DNA of 64,000 nucleotides from Paludibacterium purpuratum (GTDB lineage: Bacteria; Pseudomonadota; Gammaproteobacteria; Burkholderiales; Chromobacteriaceae). Shown one piece after another: positions 38,732 to 46,755 of the stretch. Positions within the stretch are counted from its first letter, which is position 1, and each line of letters opens with the position of its first letter. The stretch spans positions 1 to 64,000 of the forward strand of contig NZ_SNZP01000009.1 of assembly GCF_004363805.1 (NCBI RefSeq). Direction: 5' to 3'. Under the pieces are notes generated by a model. The model had not been told where the DNA came from. It worked only from the letters and a program-made list of their open reading frames with translations, and searched no databases. A program made the position numbers and the translations under genes.

Positions 38732-39484
38732 ATGCTGAACCACATTCATCGCGTTCACCAGATTGTCTTGTTTTACACCATGCTGCTCTGGCTGGGTTCC
38801 ATGTTGCTTCTGGGCAACCTGTTGGCTCTCCCTCTTGTGGTCGCCCCCCGGTCGCTGCGCGAACCGCTGGTGCGCGGGACGATCAGCCTGATCTGCCGCA
38901 CCTTTCTCGACGGCGCACAAGCCTGCGGGCTGATGCGGCTCGACCTGTCGGCGCTCGATACGCTCAACGGGCGCACGCACCTACTGCTGGTTCCCAACCA
39001 TCCCAGCATGATCGACGCCTTTCTGGTGCTGTCGCGCGTGCGCCAGGCAGTATGCCTGATGAAAGCCAGCATCAGCGGCAACCTGTTCCTCGGCGCGGGC
39101 GCCCATTTGGCCGGTTACGTCTCGAACCGCCATCCCGGGCGAATGTTCCGCCAAGCCATCGACAGCGTCGCGGAGGGCAAATTGCTGATGATCTTCCCCG
39201 AAGGCACCCGGACTGTCCATCAGCCGATCAACGACCTGCAGGGCTCGGTGGCCCTGATCGCCAAAAAAGCCCGCGTACCGCTGCAAACCATCCTGATCAC
39301 CACCAATTCGCCTTATTTGAGCAAGGGCTGGAAAATATGGCGACCGCCGGTCTTTCCGCTGATTTACCGCGCCGTGCCGGGTGAACAGTTCGATGCCGAC
39401 GAAAAGCTGGAACTGACCGCGGCCAGACTCCAACAATACTTCGAATCGTCGATGACCCGCTCCATCGACCCCGACTTACGGTAA
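38732..39484 (+). CDS. 1-acyl-glycerol-3-phosphate acyltransferase-like protein
   Basis: A 250-residue PlsC-type acyltransferase. It has an N-terminal membrane segment (IVLFYTMLLWLGSMLLLGN), the catalytic NHPSMID (the H-x4-D motif) and the substrate-binding FPEGTRT. It would acylate a lysophospholipid-like acceptor with a fatty chain or with the polyene. The ATG at 38732 lacks a strong ribosome site; a GTG at 38708 is an alternative. It heads a three-gene forward row with the glycosyltransferase and methyltransferase. Confidence 0.85.
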   Translation: MLNHIHRVHQIVLFYTMLLWLGSMLLLGNLLALPLVVAPRSLREPLVRGTISLICRTFLDGAQACGLMRLDLSALDTLNGRTHLLLVPNHPSMIDAFLVLSRVRQAVCLMKASISGNLFLGAGAHLAGYVSNRHPGRMFRQAIDSVAEGKLLMIFPEGTRTVHQPINDLQGSVALIAKKARVPLQTILITTNSPYLSKGWKIWRPPVFPLIYRAVPGEQFDADEKLELTAARLQQYFESSMTRSIDPDLR

Positions 39485-39581
39485 GGGCAAGGATGCAAAG
39501 CCCGCGCCTTGACCGCGCGCCGTCTAATCGGCTATGTTCCGCAAACTCGCATTTCAGCCGGGTAAGAATGATCTCGGCGCC

Positions 39582-40355
39582 ATGACACGAATGAATAGCC
39601 CTTCCTCGACACATCTGGTTTTAATTCCCAGCTACAACCCCGGCCCCAAGGTCATTGAAACCGTACGCGCCGCCCGACACCACTGGCAGCCGGTATGGGT
39701 GGTGGTCGATGGCAGCACCGATGGCTCGGCCCAAGCACTCGAAGCGCTGGCGCAGCAAGACCCCGGTCTGCGAGTCCTGGTTCTGCCGGAAAACCGCGGC
39801 AAAGGCGCCGCCGTCCTATACGGCATCGAACAGGCAGCCAGCCTTGGCTTCAGTCACGCATTGTGCATGGACTCCGATGGCCAGCACCCGGCCGACCGTA
39901 TCCCCGACTTCATGGCCAGCTCCCAGCAGCATCCCGACGCCATGGTGCTCGGCGTGCCGGTGTTCGACGCCAGTGCGCCGTCGCTGCGCGTCAAGGGCCG
40001 CAAGATTTCCAACTGGTGGGCCAACCTGGAAACGCTTGGCATGGGAATTGGCGATTCGCTGTTCGGCTTCCGCGTTTATCCGATCGCCCCACTGCGGCAA
40101 GTGATGCATCGCCAACGCTGGATGCGCCGTTTCGACTTCGACCCGGAAGCGGTGGTACGGCTGTGCTGGCACGGGGTACGCCCCGTCAACATGCAGGCAC
40201 CGGTCAAGTACTTCCAACCCGAGGAAGGCGGTGTATCCCATTTCAACTATTGGCGCGACAACCGTCTGCTGACCTGGATGCACATTCGCCTGATGCTGGG
40301 CTTCGTTCTGCGTCTGCCGCGGCTACTCTGCCGCCGCCTCAACGGAAAGCATTGA
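39582..40355 (+). CDS. Family 2 glycosyltransferase of the polyene cluster
   Basis: A 257-residue GT-A enzyme. It has the N-terminal LVLIPSYNPG, VVVDGSTDGS, NRGKGAAVLYGIE and the metal-binding CMDSDGQHP; the acceptor side ends with QRWMRRFDFDPEAVVRL. The short form resembles polyprenyl-phosphate or lipid glycosyltransferases. In aryl-polyene clusters such genes are taken to glycosylate the polyene lipid. It lies 98 bp after the acyltransferase and 4 bp before the methyltransferase. Confidence 0.87.
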   Translation: MTRMNSPSSTHLVLIPSYNPGPKVIETVRAARHHWQPVWVVVDGSTDGSAQALEALAQQDPGLRVLVLPENRGKGAAVLYGIEQAASLGFSHALCMDSDGQHPADRIPDFMASSQQHPDAMVLGVPVFDASAPSLRVKGRKISNWWANLETLGMGIGDSLFGFRVYPIAPLRQVMHRQRWMRRFDFDPEAVVRLCWHGVRPVNMQAPVKYFQPEEGGVSHFNYWRDNRLLTWMHIRLMLGFVLRLPRLLCRRLNGKH

Positions 40356-40358
40356 ACC

Positions 40359-41237
40359 GTGTCCGTCCCGGCCATGATCGCCCACCTACTGCTAGAGCAG
40401 TTGCCTCGCGAGCCGTTGCTGCGAGTGCCGGAATCCGATGCCGTCATGGAAGCGCCGGCGCAGGTGGAAGCCTTTGCCGAAAGCGGCCGCGACCAAGGCA
40501 TCCTGGCCTACGTTTATCTCTTTCACGCGGCGCTGTCGCTGCCGGTCATCCGGCCGGGCGACCTGGTGTTGGATCTGGCCTGCGGCCCGGCCAACCAGTT
40601 GGCGCAAATTGCCCGACTGAACCCCGAGAGCCGATTTATCGGCTTGGACGCCTCCCCGCGCATGCTCGATCTGGCACGCGACACCCTGGCCCGCCAAGGC
40701 GTCGACAACGTCACGCCGAGCTATGGCGACGTCACCTGCCTCAATAACCTGGGGCCGGCATCCGTCGACACGGTGCTATGCACCATGTCGCTGCACCACC
40801 TGCCGGACACCGAGGCGCTCGCTCAGACCATGCGTGAAATCCACCGCGTCCTGAAGCCCGGCGGCGGCTTGTTCCTGGCCGACTTTGGCCGCCTGAAGCG
40901 ACAAGCGACCCAGCGTCACTTTGCCTACGACCGTATCGAGCAACAATCCCAACTCTTTACCGCCGACTTTCTCCACTCCATGCGCGCGGCGTTCAGCCTC
41001 GACGAATTGCGCACGGCCATTGAAGACGCCGGCCTCGCCGCGCATGGCTACCACACCGCCCTGGCGCCATTCATGATGATCTTCCGCAGCCAGCCGCGTC
41101 GTGTGGTCGACCGTTCGCTCACGCTACGCCTGCAACAGGCTTATCGCCGGCTCGATCGCGGCGCTCGGCGCGACTTCGACAACCTGGCGCGCTGGTTCGG
41201 CCTCGGTGGCCTCTCGCTCCCCTGCCCCGTTCGCTGA
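40359..41237 (+). CDS. SAM-dependent methyltransferase of the polyene cluster
   Basis: A 292-residue class I methyltransferase: motif I VLDLACGPANQLAQ, GLDASPRMLDLA, and the Methyltransf_11-like LCTMSLHHLPD and VLKPGGGLFLADFG. Aryl polyenes often carry a ring or O-methyl group, so methylation of the aryl head is a likely role. It starts with GTG at 40359; an ATG at 40374 is a second choice. Last gene I assign to the pigment cluster. Confidence 0.83.
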   Translation: MSVPAMIAHLLLEQLPREPLLRVPESDAVMEAPAQVEAFAESGRDQGILAYVYLFHAALSLPVIRPGDLVLDLACGPANQLAQIARLNPESRFIGLDASPRMLDLARDTLARQGVDNVTPSYGDVTCLNNLGPASVDTVLCTMSLHHLPDTEALAQTMREIHRVLKPGGGLFLADFGRLKRQATQRHFAYDRIEQQSQLFTADFLHSMRAAFSLDELRTAIEDAGLAAHGYHTALAPFMMIFRSQPRRVVDRSLTLRLQQAYRRLDRGARRDFDNLARWFGLGGLSLPCPVR

Positions 41238-41322
41238 CCGCGCGTCTGCCTCTTTGGCGCTTGCCTTGAAGTACCGGCAGTTCGTCCTTCTCTTTTAATT
41301 TCAAATGCATTATAAACAAAAA

Positions 41323-41349
41323 ATGCCAAACGCATATTTCGTTTGGCAT
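41323..41349. repeat. Perfect 10-bp inverted repeat ahead of the RhiA-like gene
   Basis: ATGCCAAACG (41323-41332) and CGTTTGGCAT (41340-41349) with a 7-nt AT-rich loop. The T-run is on the minus-strand side, so for the forward methyltransferase transcript it is a poor terminator. It lies 40 bp ahead of the next start codon and could be an operator, an mRNA 5' hairpin, or a stop for antisense transcription. Confidence 0.6.
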
Positions 41350-41389
41350 GACCATCTACGCGAACCACCCTCAGGGAAAAGGACAGATC

Positions 41390-42103
41390 ATGAGCAATAG
41401 CAGCTTCACGCTCTGGTGCGTCAATAACTCGAATAACGCCGGCAACGTCTGCGTCTACCAAGACAGCGGCAACGTCGCAGCCACCGGCACCGGTACGCTC
41501 GACACCCTGGCCTGGATGGTGACTGGCGCCAACCCCGGCATCCAAATCCAATTCATCTGGAACACCGCCTACGATCTGGTCTGGTTCGACAACGACCCGA
41601 CACCCAGCCAGCAGATCTTGCCGACAAGCACCGGCAATCAAGCCACATTGAGCAAAAACAGCTACGGCTACCTGTTCTCGCCCACCACCACCGGTACAGC
41701 GGGGCAGCTGACCGTCAGAACAGACACCAGCATCCCGGCGGTCAACAACGTGATCACCGGCATCGGTATGGACGGCGCCGGCACTTTCGGCTACCCGGCA
41801 CTGCCGAATGTCGGCTACGGCTTCACCCCGGCCAGCACCGCTAATTTGTCCTACTGGATCAGCTTCGGTTACAGCGGAAAAGTCAATCAATCGATCACTG
41901 TCGCCAGCATGAACAACCCGCAGCAAATCACCTTCCCATACGGCGTAACCACCATGACGGCGACTTACCAGATCGACGGTACCTGGAGCGTCAGCACCGG
42001 TGCGCCGGTCAACGCCATGACGACCGAGGCCTTTGCCACCAGCGCCGAGGACAGCCCGACGCAACAGGTGCTGGTTTATCGGCCGGGTGTCGGCCTGAGC
42101 TGA
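41390..42103 (+). CDS. RhiA-like beta-rich protein, paralogue 1
   Basis: A 237-residue protein rich in Asn, Thr, Ser, Gly and aromatic residues, without a signal peptide. Blocks such as VNNSNNAGNVCVYQ, LAWMVTGANPGIQIQF, YDLVW, GIGMDGAGTF and the C-terminal IDGTWSVS recall the RhiA family, first known as an abundant rhizosphere-expressed protein of Rhizobium leguminosarum under quorum control. The role of this family is unknown. AAGGA stands 7 bases ahead of the ATG at 41390. It shares the N-terminal and C-terminal pattern with the reverse-strand gene at 42517-43194. The family call is from memory and moderate. Confidence 0.6.
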   Translation: MSNSSFTLWCVNNSNNAGNVCVYQDSGNVAATGTGTLDTLAWMVTGANPGIQIQFIWNTAYDLVWFDNDPTPSQQILPTSTGNQATLSKNSYGYLFSPTTTGTAGQLTVRTDTSIPAVNNVITGIGMDGAGTFGYPALPNVGYGFTPASTANLSYWISFGYSGKVNQSITVASMNNPQQITFPYGVTTMTATYQIDGTWSVSTGAPVNAMTTEAFATSAEDSPTQQVLVYRPGVGLS

Positions 42104-42174
42104 AGCGCATGCGCCAAGGGCGGAAACGATGACGCCCACCTCCGAGCCACGGAGGTGGGCGCCGGCTTACCGCA

Positions 42175-42423
42175 TCAATAACTGAGCATCAACGTTCCGG
42201 CGGGGGGCTGAACCCCCGCCGTGGTATTAGTGACACTGATGGTTCCGCCATTGACCGCCACGGAAACATGCGCATTCACGCCCAGCGCGAACGGCACCGC
42301 TGCGCCGCCGTTGAGCGAATAGGTACCGGTGCCCGCGGCCGGGGCGATGATGTTCAGGGTGCCGGCAATGATGCCAGCGCCGAAATTGGCCGTCTGGCCA
42401 ACATTCAGATAAAGGGTAGGCAT
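42175..42423 (-). CDS. Small beta-rich protein, unknown function
   Basis: An 82-residue protein (PTLYLNVGQTANFG to PAGTLMLSY) made of alternating hydrophobic and Gly/Thr/Ala residues, suggesting a compact beta sandwich. No signal peptide or transmembrane helix is seen. GGAG lies 7 bases ahead of the ATG at 42423. It follows the second RhiA-like gene by 93 bp on the same strand and is probably co-transcribed. I do not recognise the family. Confidence 0.7.
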   Translation of the reverse strand: MPTLYLNVGQTANFGAGIIAGTLNIIAPAAGTGTYSLNGGAAVPFALGVNAHVSVAVNGGTISVTNTTAGVQPPAGTLMLSY

Positions 42424-42516
42424 ACAGAATCTCCTAACTGAGGGAACGGCAATCGGTCGTGCCGCCAGCCCGGGCCAACGATGCGATCGTCGGGTCAGCG
42501 GCAAACGGCGCGGTGA

Positions 42517-43194
42517 TTACATCGGGCTGACGGTCCAGGTGCCATCCACGTTGTAAACCACATTGAAGGTGGTGTGACCGGTGGTGGTGTCGCACGAAGC
42601 GGCCTGGTTCGATGCCGACGAGAAATTGATCACCTGGCCGGCGGAATAGCTGCCGGTCTGCACGTAGAAGATCAGTACCGGCTGGCAATCGACGAACTGG
42701 TTCGGCTGTGCCACAACGAAGTTGGACAAGGTCGCGGGGCCGCCGGCGGCGTTCTGGATCGCGGTACCGATGTTGAAGTTGCCGGTGGTATTGGGGTTGT
42801 AGGTCGGCGCAACGATGCGGAAAGCGCCACCCTGCACGCCAGCCAACGAATAGGCCGGGCTCAGCCCCAGCGGATCGACGCTCAGGTTGGTGGCGTCGTT
42901 GGTGCCGGTGCCGGTCGCCGGCGCCAGGTTGATCGGCTGGCTGGCGGTGGTGCCGCCCGACACATGGCCGACCGTCGGCGTCGCGTATTGCGTCTGTGCG
43001 CCGGCGAAATACTGCACATTCATTTCGAACGTCAAGATCGAACCGGAAGTGGCATAAGGCTGCAATACCGAGTTGTACAGGCTATTGGAATAGATAGTCG
43101 GACCACCGCTATAAACCGCCGGCGCCTGGAAGAAGAAGAAATCCTGATTGGTTTGCGAGTTATTGGTTACATTAATCGTATAAACTGTGCTCAT
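42517..43194 (-). CDS. RhiA-like beta-rich protein, paralogue 2
   Basis: A 225-residue protein that begins STVYTINVTNNSQTNQDFFFFQ and ends with YNVDGTWTVSPM. The start and end patterns (NNS near the N-terminus, a phenylalanine/tyrosine-rich strand, DGTWSV/TVS at the C-terminus) match the forward paralogue at 41390-42103, so the two are likely diverged copies. The ATG at 43194 has GGGAG 6 bases upstream. No signal peptide. High Asn/Thr/Gln content is typical of secreted or surface proteins but the export route is not apparent. Confidence 0.6.
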   Translation of the reverse strand: MSTVYTINVTNNSQTNQDFFFFQAPAVYSGGPTIYSNSLYNSVLQPYATSGSILTFEMNVQYFAGAQTQYATPTVGHVSGGTTASQPINLAPATGTGTNDATNLSVDPLGLSPAYSLAGVQGGAFRIVAPTYNPNTTGNFNIGTAIQNAAGGPATLSNFVVAQPNQFVDCQPVLIFYVQTGSYSAGQVINFSSASNQAASCDTTTGHTTFNVVYNVDGTWTVSPM

Positions 43195-43756
43195 CATCAA
43201 CTCCCTATTATTTAACAGAAAATTTGACACAAAAGACGATCATTTTAAAAAGCACACAATGCAATGACGGCGTAAAAATCTAATACCATCACCGCTATCG
43301 TCGCGCTAACCAACAATAGGTGCTTCCCGCCGGCAATCTCAATTACGTGTCATAACATGACAAAAAACTAAAACAAGGCACGGCCGCCTTGCTCACGAGC
43401 ATTGCCAACCAGCAAAGGCATGACCTCTAAAAACACAACACCCATATTTCACTTCATAACAAACATATTCAAAAAAATAGCCGCATCTCGCACAAAAAAA
43501 CAGCCCAGCTGCGCTGTTTTTCGTGCATGGCGGCCTTTTATAAGACATAAACCAACTCAATAATATATATAAAAATAAATAATATTTTTATATAAATTTA
43601 TGGTTGCAGCATAATAACATGTGATGCAACATGAAAAAAAAGACCCATATTGGGTCAACAACGAACATCCTGAACGCCAGCAGACAGATCGACACCCAGC
43701 CGATGAACCGCTCATCGGATAGAGAAAACATTATTTCGGTTCGAAGAGGTGCGACC
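43195..43756. other. AT-rich intergenic region between paralogue 2 and the FHA gene
   Basis: 562 bp without a supportable gene; the longer in-frame extension of the FHA ORF into it is not supported by a ribosome site. It is markedly more AT-rich than the rest, with a run of TA/ATA at about 43558-43605. A hairpin ACAGC...GCTGT with T-run lies at 43500-43520. It must hold the divergent promoters; no consensus pair was convincing. Confidence 0.5.
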
Positions 43757-44752
43757 ATGGCGATTCTGAAACACAGTCATACCGGGGAAGCATGTTTGCT
43801 GCGCGCCAACCACATCTTTGGCAGAGATGCCAAGCACTGCGACACCTTGCTCGACACACCCTATGCCTCGCGGATCCATGCCCATATCCGCTGGCACGGC
43901 ACCGAATGGGTACTACAGGAGTGCAGCCGCAATGGCACCCGGGTATCCGGCTCGCTATTGCGCGTCGGCGAGCGCATCAAGCTGCATGTCGGCGATCTGA
44001 TCCAGTTCGGTCACGAACGCGAAGCGTGGCGCATCGACGACCTACACGATCCGGTCGATACACTGTGGCCCATCAGCGGCCAGGCGAAACCGATTGCCCT
44101 GGCGGATCATCAGGCACTGCCGTCCTCATCCGCCACCCCGGCCTACCTGCTACGCGCCCCCGACGAAAGCTGGCAGCTCTACACAGTTGACGGTAAGCGA
44201 CCGCTGGCCGACGGCGACGAAATTGCCTGCGGAGACCTAGCCTGGCGACTGGTGCTGGCCCCGCGTTCGGACACCATGCAGCTGGCGCTGCCGCTCGAAA
44301 GCCTGCACGCGCTACAACGTATCGACTTCATGGTCAGCCAGGACGAGGAACATGTGCGCGCTTGGCTACATACAGCGATGCAAACGCTCGATCTTGGCGA
44401 ACGCGCACACCACTACTGCTTGGCGACCCTGGCACGGGCGCGCTTCGCTGCGCAGCAGTCCGGACACAGCGCCGCCACGCAGGGTTGGATCGAGCTGGCG
44501 CAACTGGCCCGCATGCTGGGGCAGCCCGCCATGCACATCAATGTGCAAATTCACCGCGCACGCATGCAACTGGCCGCGCTGCAACGACCGGAAGCCGAGC
44601 AGTTGTTGGAGCGGCGACGCGGCGCCGTGCGCTTCGGCGCCCTACCCTTCAGGGTCTTTCGCGGCGACACGCTCGAATGCCAATGGCTGCCGGCCGACCA
44701 TCCTGCGCCGTACGCGCACGGCAGCGCTATCCAGGAGACTCGACCGCGGTGA
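43757..44752 (+). CDS. FHA-domain protein coupled to a Ser/Thr kinase
   Basis: A 331-residue cytoplasmic protein. The FHA domain lies at about residues 1-90 with the phospho-threonine-binding pattern GR (22-23), SRIHAHI (38-44) and SRNGTRVSG (57-65). A second, weaker FHA-like half or beta region follows (YLLRAPDESWQLYTVDG), then an alpha-helical C-terminus with LGERAHHYCLATLARARFAA that looks like a DNA-binding or regulatory helical region. AGAGGT stands 6 bases ahead of the ATG at 43757. Its stop overlaps the kinase start (GTGA), so it is a probable substrate or scaffold of the kinase. Confidence 0.83.
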   Translation: MAILKHSHTGEACLLRANHIFGRDAKHCDTLLDTPYASRIHAHIRWHGTEWVLQECSRNGTRVSGSLLRVGERIKLHVGDLIQFGHEREAWRIDDLHDPVDTLWPISGQAKPIALADHQALPSSSATPAYLLRAPDESWQLYTVDGKRPLADGDEIACGDLAWRLVLAPRSDTMQLALPLESLHALQRIDFMVSQDEEHVRAWLHTAMQTLDLGERAHHYCLATLARARFAAQQSGHSAATQGWIELAQLARMLGQPAMHINVQIHRARMQLAALQRPEAEQLLERRRGAVRFGALPFRVFRGDTLECQWLPADHPAPYAHGSAIQETRPR

Positions 44753-46305
44753 AGACGTGGGTAAAACCGATGAACGGCACCGTATCCGACTGCCTCGCCC
44801 GCCAAGCCGCCATCTGTCCTTTGCCGATCGATCCCGCGCCGCGCGCGGACGAACTGTTGACCGGCACGAACAGTCACCGACATTACCGGCTGTGCCAACG
44901 CCTCGGCGAAGGCGGGCACGGCACCGTCTATCTGGCGCAACAACTGGAAACCGGGCAAACCGTCGCCATCAAACTATTGCGCGACGACCCGCGCCTGCCG
45001 ATGGCCGAACGCCAGAGCCTGCGCGCCCGTTTCCGACGCGAAACCCTGCTATGCGAACGCCAAGTGCACCCGCATGTCGTCGCCTTCCTCGACAAAGGGG
45101 AAACGCCGCATGGCCAACTGTATACCGTGTTCGAATACGTGCCGGGTCGGACATTGCACGATGTACTGGCCACCCACGGCGCCTTGCCGATCGAGCTGAC
45201 CATTCAGTTGATGGCCCAAGTGCTCGACGGACTGGATCACGCACACCGGCAAGGCATCGTCCATCGCGACCTCAAGCCACGCAACATCATGGTCGCCATG
45301 GTGGGCGGCATCGCGCACGCCAAGATTCTCGATTTCGGTATCGGCGCCTTGCTGCCGGATGTGCGCACCGACAGCGACCCCGCCCTGACCCGTACCGGCG
45401 AGCTGCTCGGCTCGCCCCGCTACTGCTCGCCGGAACAGCTGCGCAGCGAACCGCCCACGCTGAAAAGCGACCTTTACGCCTGGGGGCTGGTGGTCATCGA
45501 ATGCTTGACCGGCAAAGCGGTGATGCAGGGGCGCAGCGTGGCGGACATTCTGTACCAGCAGCTCAGCCCGGTCGACGTCGCCCTACCGCCCGAGATCGCC
45601 TGGCACCCGCTGGGGCGGGTTCTACGCTCGGCATTGCACAAGGATCCGCGCCAGCGCGCCGCCTCGGCCGCCGAGCTGCTGGCACAACTGCGGACGGTGA
45701 AACCGCGTCAAACCGGGCGCCGAGCGCATCTGTCGGCCATGTACGACTGGCTGTCGCCCAGCATGCCGGCGGCCAACGATGGCCCGGCATCCGCCGTGCT
45801 GTGCTGCCAAGTCACCCCCATCGCCGAGCGGGAGAACGTGCCGCCGTCGCTTCAGGCGGCCCACGACACCCTGCTGGATACTTGGCTCGCCTGCTGCACC
45901 GACATTGCCATGCAGCATGGCGGCAAATTGAGCGGGACCCTGGACGATGTGCTGCTCTTCACCTTCGAGGCCCAGTCTTCGCCTTGCCTGGCCGCAGCCA
46001 ATGCCGCGCTGGCCATGCGCGGCCAGCAGGCCGACGACAGCCAGATCGCGCTGACCCTGGCCATTCATGCCGGCTTCACCGTCAGCCAAAGCCGCACCGT
46101 CGCACGCACCGTCATCAGGCTGCAGCGCATGGCCCTGCCCGGCACCATCCTGCTCAGCCACAGCGCTCGGCACCGCCTGAAGACGCTGGCGCGCGTGGCC
46201 CGTACCGACAAACGATTGGTCGAAGCCCCGGGCCAGGCACCCTTGCCGGCGTTCCGACTGCTGTCCATCGACAGCCGCGCGGCAGCGCGGCAAGATAGCG
46301 CCTGA
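44749..46305 (+). CDS. Serine/threonine protein kinase with a degenerate cyclase-like C-terminus
   Basis: A 518-residue protein. The Hanks kinase domain (about 46-315) has the G-loop GEGGHGTV (53-60), Lys75 in VAIK, the catalytic HRDLKPRN (172-179), DFG (195-197) and SPEQ (227-230), so it should be active. The last 180 residues resemble a class III nucleotidyl cyclase homology domain (HGGKLSGTLDDVLLFTFEA, VIRLQRMALPGTILLS) but lack the paired metal-binding aspartates in the usual places, so a regulatory role is more likely than cAMP synthesis. No transmembrane helix is seen, unlike PknB types. The GTG at 44749 overlaps the FHA stop; a downstream ATG at 44770 is possible. Confidence 0.87.
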   Translation: MKTWVKPMNGTVSDCLARQAAICPLPIDPAPRADELLTGTNSHRHYRLCQRLGEGGHGTVYLAQQLETGQTVAIKLLRDDPRLPMAERQSLRARFRRETLLCERQVHPHVVAFLDKGETPHGQLYTVFEYVPGRTLHDVLATHGALPIELTIQLMAQVLDGLDHAHRQGIVHRDLKPRNIMVAMVGGIAHAKILDFGIGALLPDVRTDSDPALTRTGELLGSPRYCSPEQLRSEPPTLKSDLYAWGLVVIECLTGKAVMQGRSVADILYQQLSPVDVALPPEIAWHPLGRVLRSALHKDPRQRAASAAELLAQLRTVKPRQTGRRAHLSAMYDWLSPSMPAANDGPASAVLCCQVTPIAERENVPPSLQAAHDTLLDTWLACCTDIAMQHGGKLSGTLDDVLLFTFEAQSSPCLAAANAALAMRGQQADDSQIALTLAIHAGFTVSQSRTVARTVIRLQRMALPGTILLSHSARHRLKTLARVARTDKRLVEAPGQAPLPAFRLLSIDSRAAARQDSA

Positions 46306-46431
46306 TCAAAAGCGGGCACTCGGCGCACACAGCCCCTATCGTGCCACGCCCCGATCGACTGTCCGACGGATCTTGCGTTGCGGATGATTCGCCGGAATTC
46401 GTTCCTCCAAATGTCACCCACCGTGAAAAGG

Positions 46432-46683
46432 ATGACTACTTTGCATATCGTCATACGTCCCCTCGTCCCCTTGTTTCTATTTTCCGGGTTAAGCGTCGCC
46501 GCAGAGACAACCAGTTGGGAAGTCCCCCTAACGGTGCCTAAGACTTTCTGCGAAAAAGCCCAGGACAGACCAAGCTGCCTGGCCGCGCACCGAGCGCTGA
46601 ACAAACAAAACTTTGACGATTTCGCCCAGCAAGCAAGGCAATTGACCAGAACCGCCGCCAGCAGCATGACAAATACGCAATAA
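46432..46683 (+). CDS. Small exported protein, unknown function
   Basis: An 83-residue protein with a signal peptide (HIVIRPLVPLFLFSGLSVAAE, cut after AAE region) and a mature part with two Cys (TFCEKAQDRPSCLAAHRALN) that could form a disulphide in the periplasm. AAAAGGA stands directly before the ATG at 46432, but is better spaced for a TTG three codons later (46441). It follows the kinase gene by 126 bp. I do not recognise the family; being a partner of the FHA-kinase pair is only positional inference. Confidence 0.6.
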   Translation: MTTLHIVIRPLVPLFLFSGLSVAAETTSWEVPLTVPKTFCEKAQDRPSCLAAHRALNKQNFDDFAQQARQLTRTAASSMTNTQ

Positions 46684-46709
46684 AAGCCGCCTGAGATTTA
46701 AAAATAAAA

Positions 46710-46734
46710 AAAGCCCTGACACGTCAGGGCTTTT
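46710..46734. terminator. Bidirectional terminator between convergent genes
   Basis: GCCCTGA (46713-46719) pairs with TCAGGGC (46724-46730), with T-runs on both strands. It ends the small exported-protein transcript from the left and the antiporter transcript from the right. Confidence 0.88.
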
Positions 46735-46755
46735 AGTGTGTAGGCACAGAGGATG

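Noticed and set aside
43500-43620. Possible replication origin or integration site in the TA-rich run
   Set aside because: No DnaA boxes, iterons or direct repeats were seen; it is more simply an AT-rich promoter region.
44352-46298. Forward 648-codon ORF in another frame of the kinase
   Set aside because: Arg/His/Pro-rich without motifs, while the overlapping frame encodes a complete kinase domain.
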